Below, piece by piece: positions 36,972-37,045 of a stretch of 37,045 bases of DNA. Position numbers and translations under genes: made by a program. The notes beneath the pieces were generated by a model that saw only the letters and a list, made by a program, of their open reading frames with translations, was not told the DNA's origin and ran no database searches. The stretch is taken from positions 1 through 37,045 of IMG/VR virus record IMGVR_UViG_3300008448_000276; one strand, given 5' to 3'. This stretch comes from a virus. The first letter of the stretch is position 1; every line of letters starts with the position of its first letter.

Positions 36972-37045
36972 ATGACTTCACTTTTATCAATTCTCATTCC
37001 TGGTGCTATTTTTATCGGCACACCTTTCTTGATTGCTAAGTTGTT
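36972..37045 (+). CDS. Membrane protein, N-terminal part (runs off the window)
   Basis: MTSLLSILIPGAIFIGTPFL then IAKL; the frame continues beyond the end of the window. The first 24 residues form a hydrophobic segment, either a signal anchor or the first transmembrane helix. It starts one base after the preceding stop. Function unknown. Confidence 0.5.
   Translation, partial: MTSLLSILIPGAIFIGTPFLIAKL

Noticed and set aside
1-37045. CRISPR arrays or insertion sequences
   Set aside because: No regularly spaced direct repeats, terminal inverted repeats or transposase-like proteins were seen in the window.

Overview
The window looks like part of the genome of a T4-like myovirus that infects marine cyanobacteria (a Kyanoviridae-type cyanophage of Synechococcus or Prochlorococcus). 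The evidence is a gp27/gp5-like baseplate hub, very long cyanophage-style tail-fibre proteins (one ending in a peptidase S74 self-cleaving chaperone), T4-type late promoters of the form NATAAATA, a small tRNA cluster, and a gene ending in the C-terminal signature of CP12, the Calvin-cycle inhibitor carried by cyanophages. Every supported gene is on the + strand.

Layout. 1-6725: late baseplate and tail-spike genes (C-terminus of a structural protein, a transglycosylase-containing tail lysin, a gp27-like hub, a gp5-like OB-fold hub, a beta-helical spike and a short fibre-like protein). 6722-7817: a small insert with a consensus sigma70 promoter, two small genes (one a Phd/YefM-like antitoxin with no visible toxin) and three tRNA-like genes. 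7853-16141: three tail-fibre/adhesin genes. 16175-17539: a zinc-ribbon protein and two Fe(II)-oxygenase-like proteins. 17613-18848: an SF2 DEAH helicase behind a long hairpin and an extended -10 promoter.

18892-31011: about 12 kb with some fifty very small genes packed end to end, mostly overlapping by 1-20 bases (often ATGA or TAATG), with few internal promoters. Most have no recognisable function. Exceptions are zinc/iron-sulfur-type cysteine proteins, another HxD...H oxygenase, an AbrB-like C-terminal domain, and two proteins with a segment like the toxin-neutralising tail of DUF1778/TacA antitoxins.

31054-37045: CP12, then two translationally coupled pairs, each a nuclease-like gene followed by a DNA methyltransferase. 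These resemble phage-borne restriction-modification modules. After them come conserved small phage proteins, a secreted Tyr/Pro-rich protein and a SprT-like zinc metalloprotease. Five genes or gene pairs here share a promoter design: a TGGCAC box 35-38 bases upstream of TATAAT. Three of these, and the 6722 promoter, also share a GGTAATCAA leader just downstream of the -10.

As a whole, the left third builds the adsorption and injection apparatus under late promoters. The right part is host-takeover and accessory material: host carbon metabolism (CP12), DNA modification or restriction, possible toxin-antitoxin interference, and many small unknown proteins. Functions are read from sequence motifs by eye; no database search was run.
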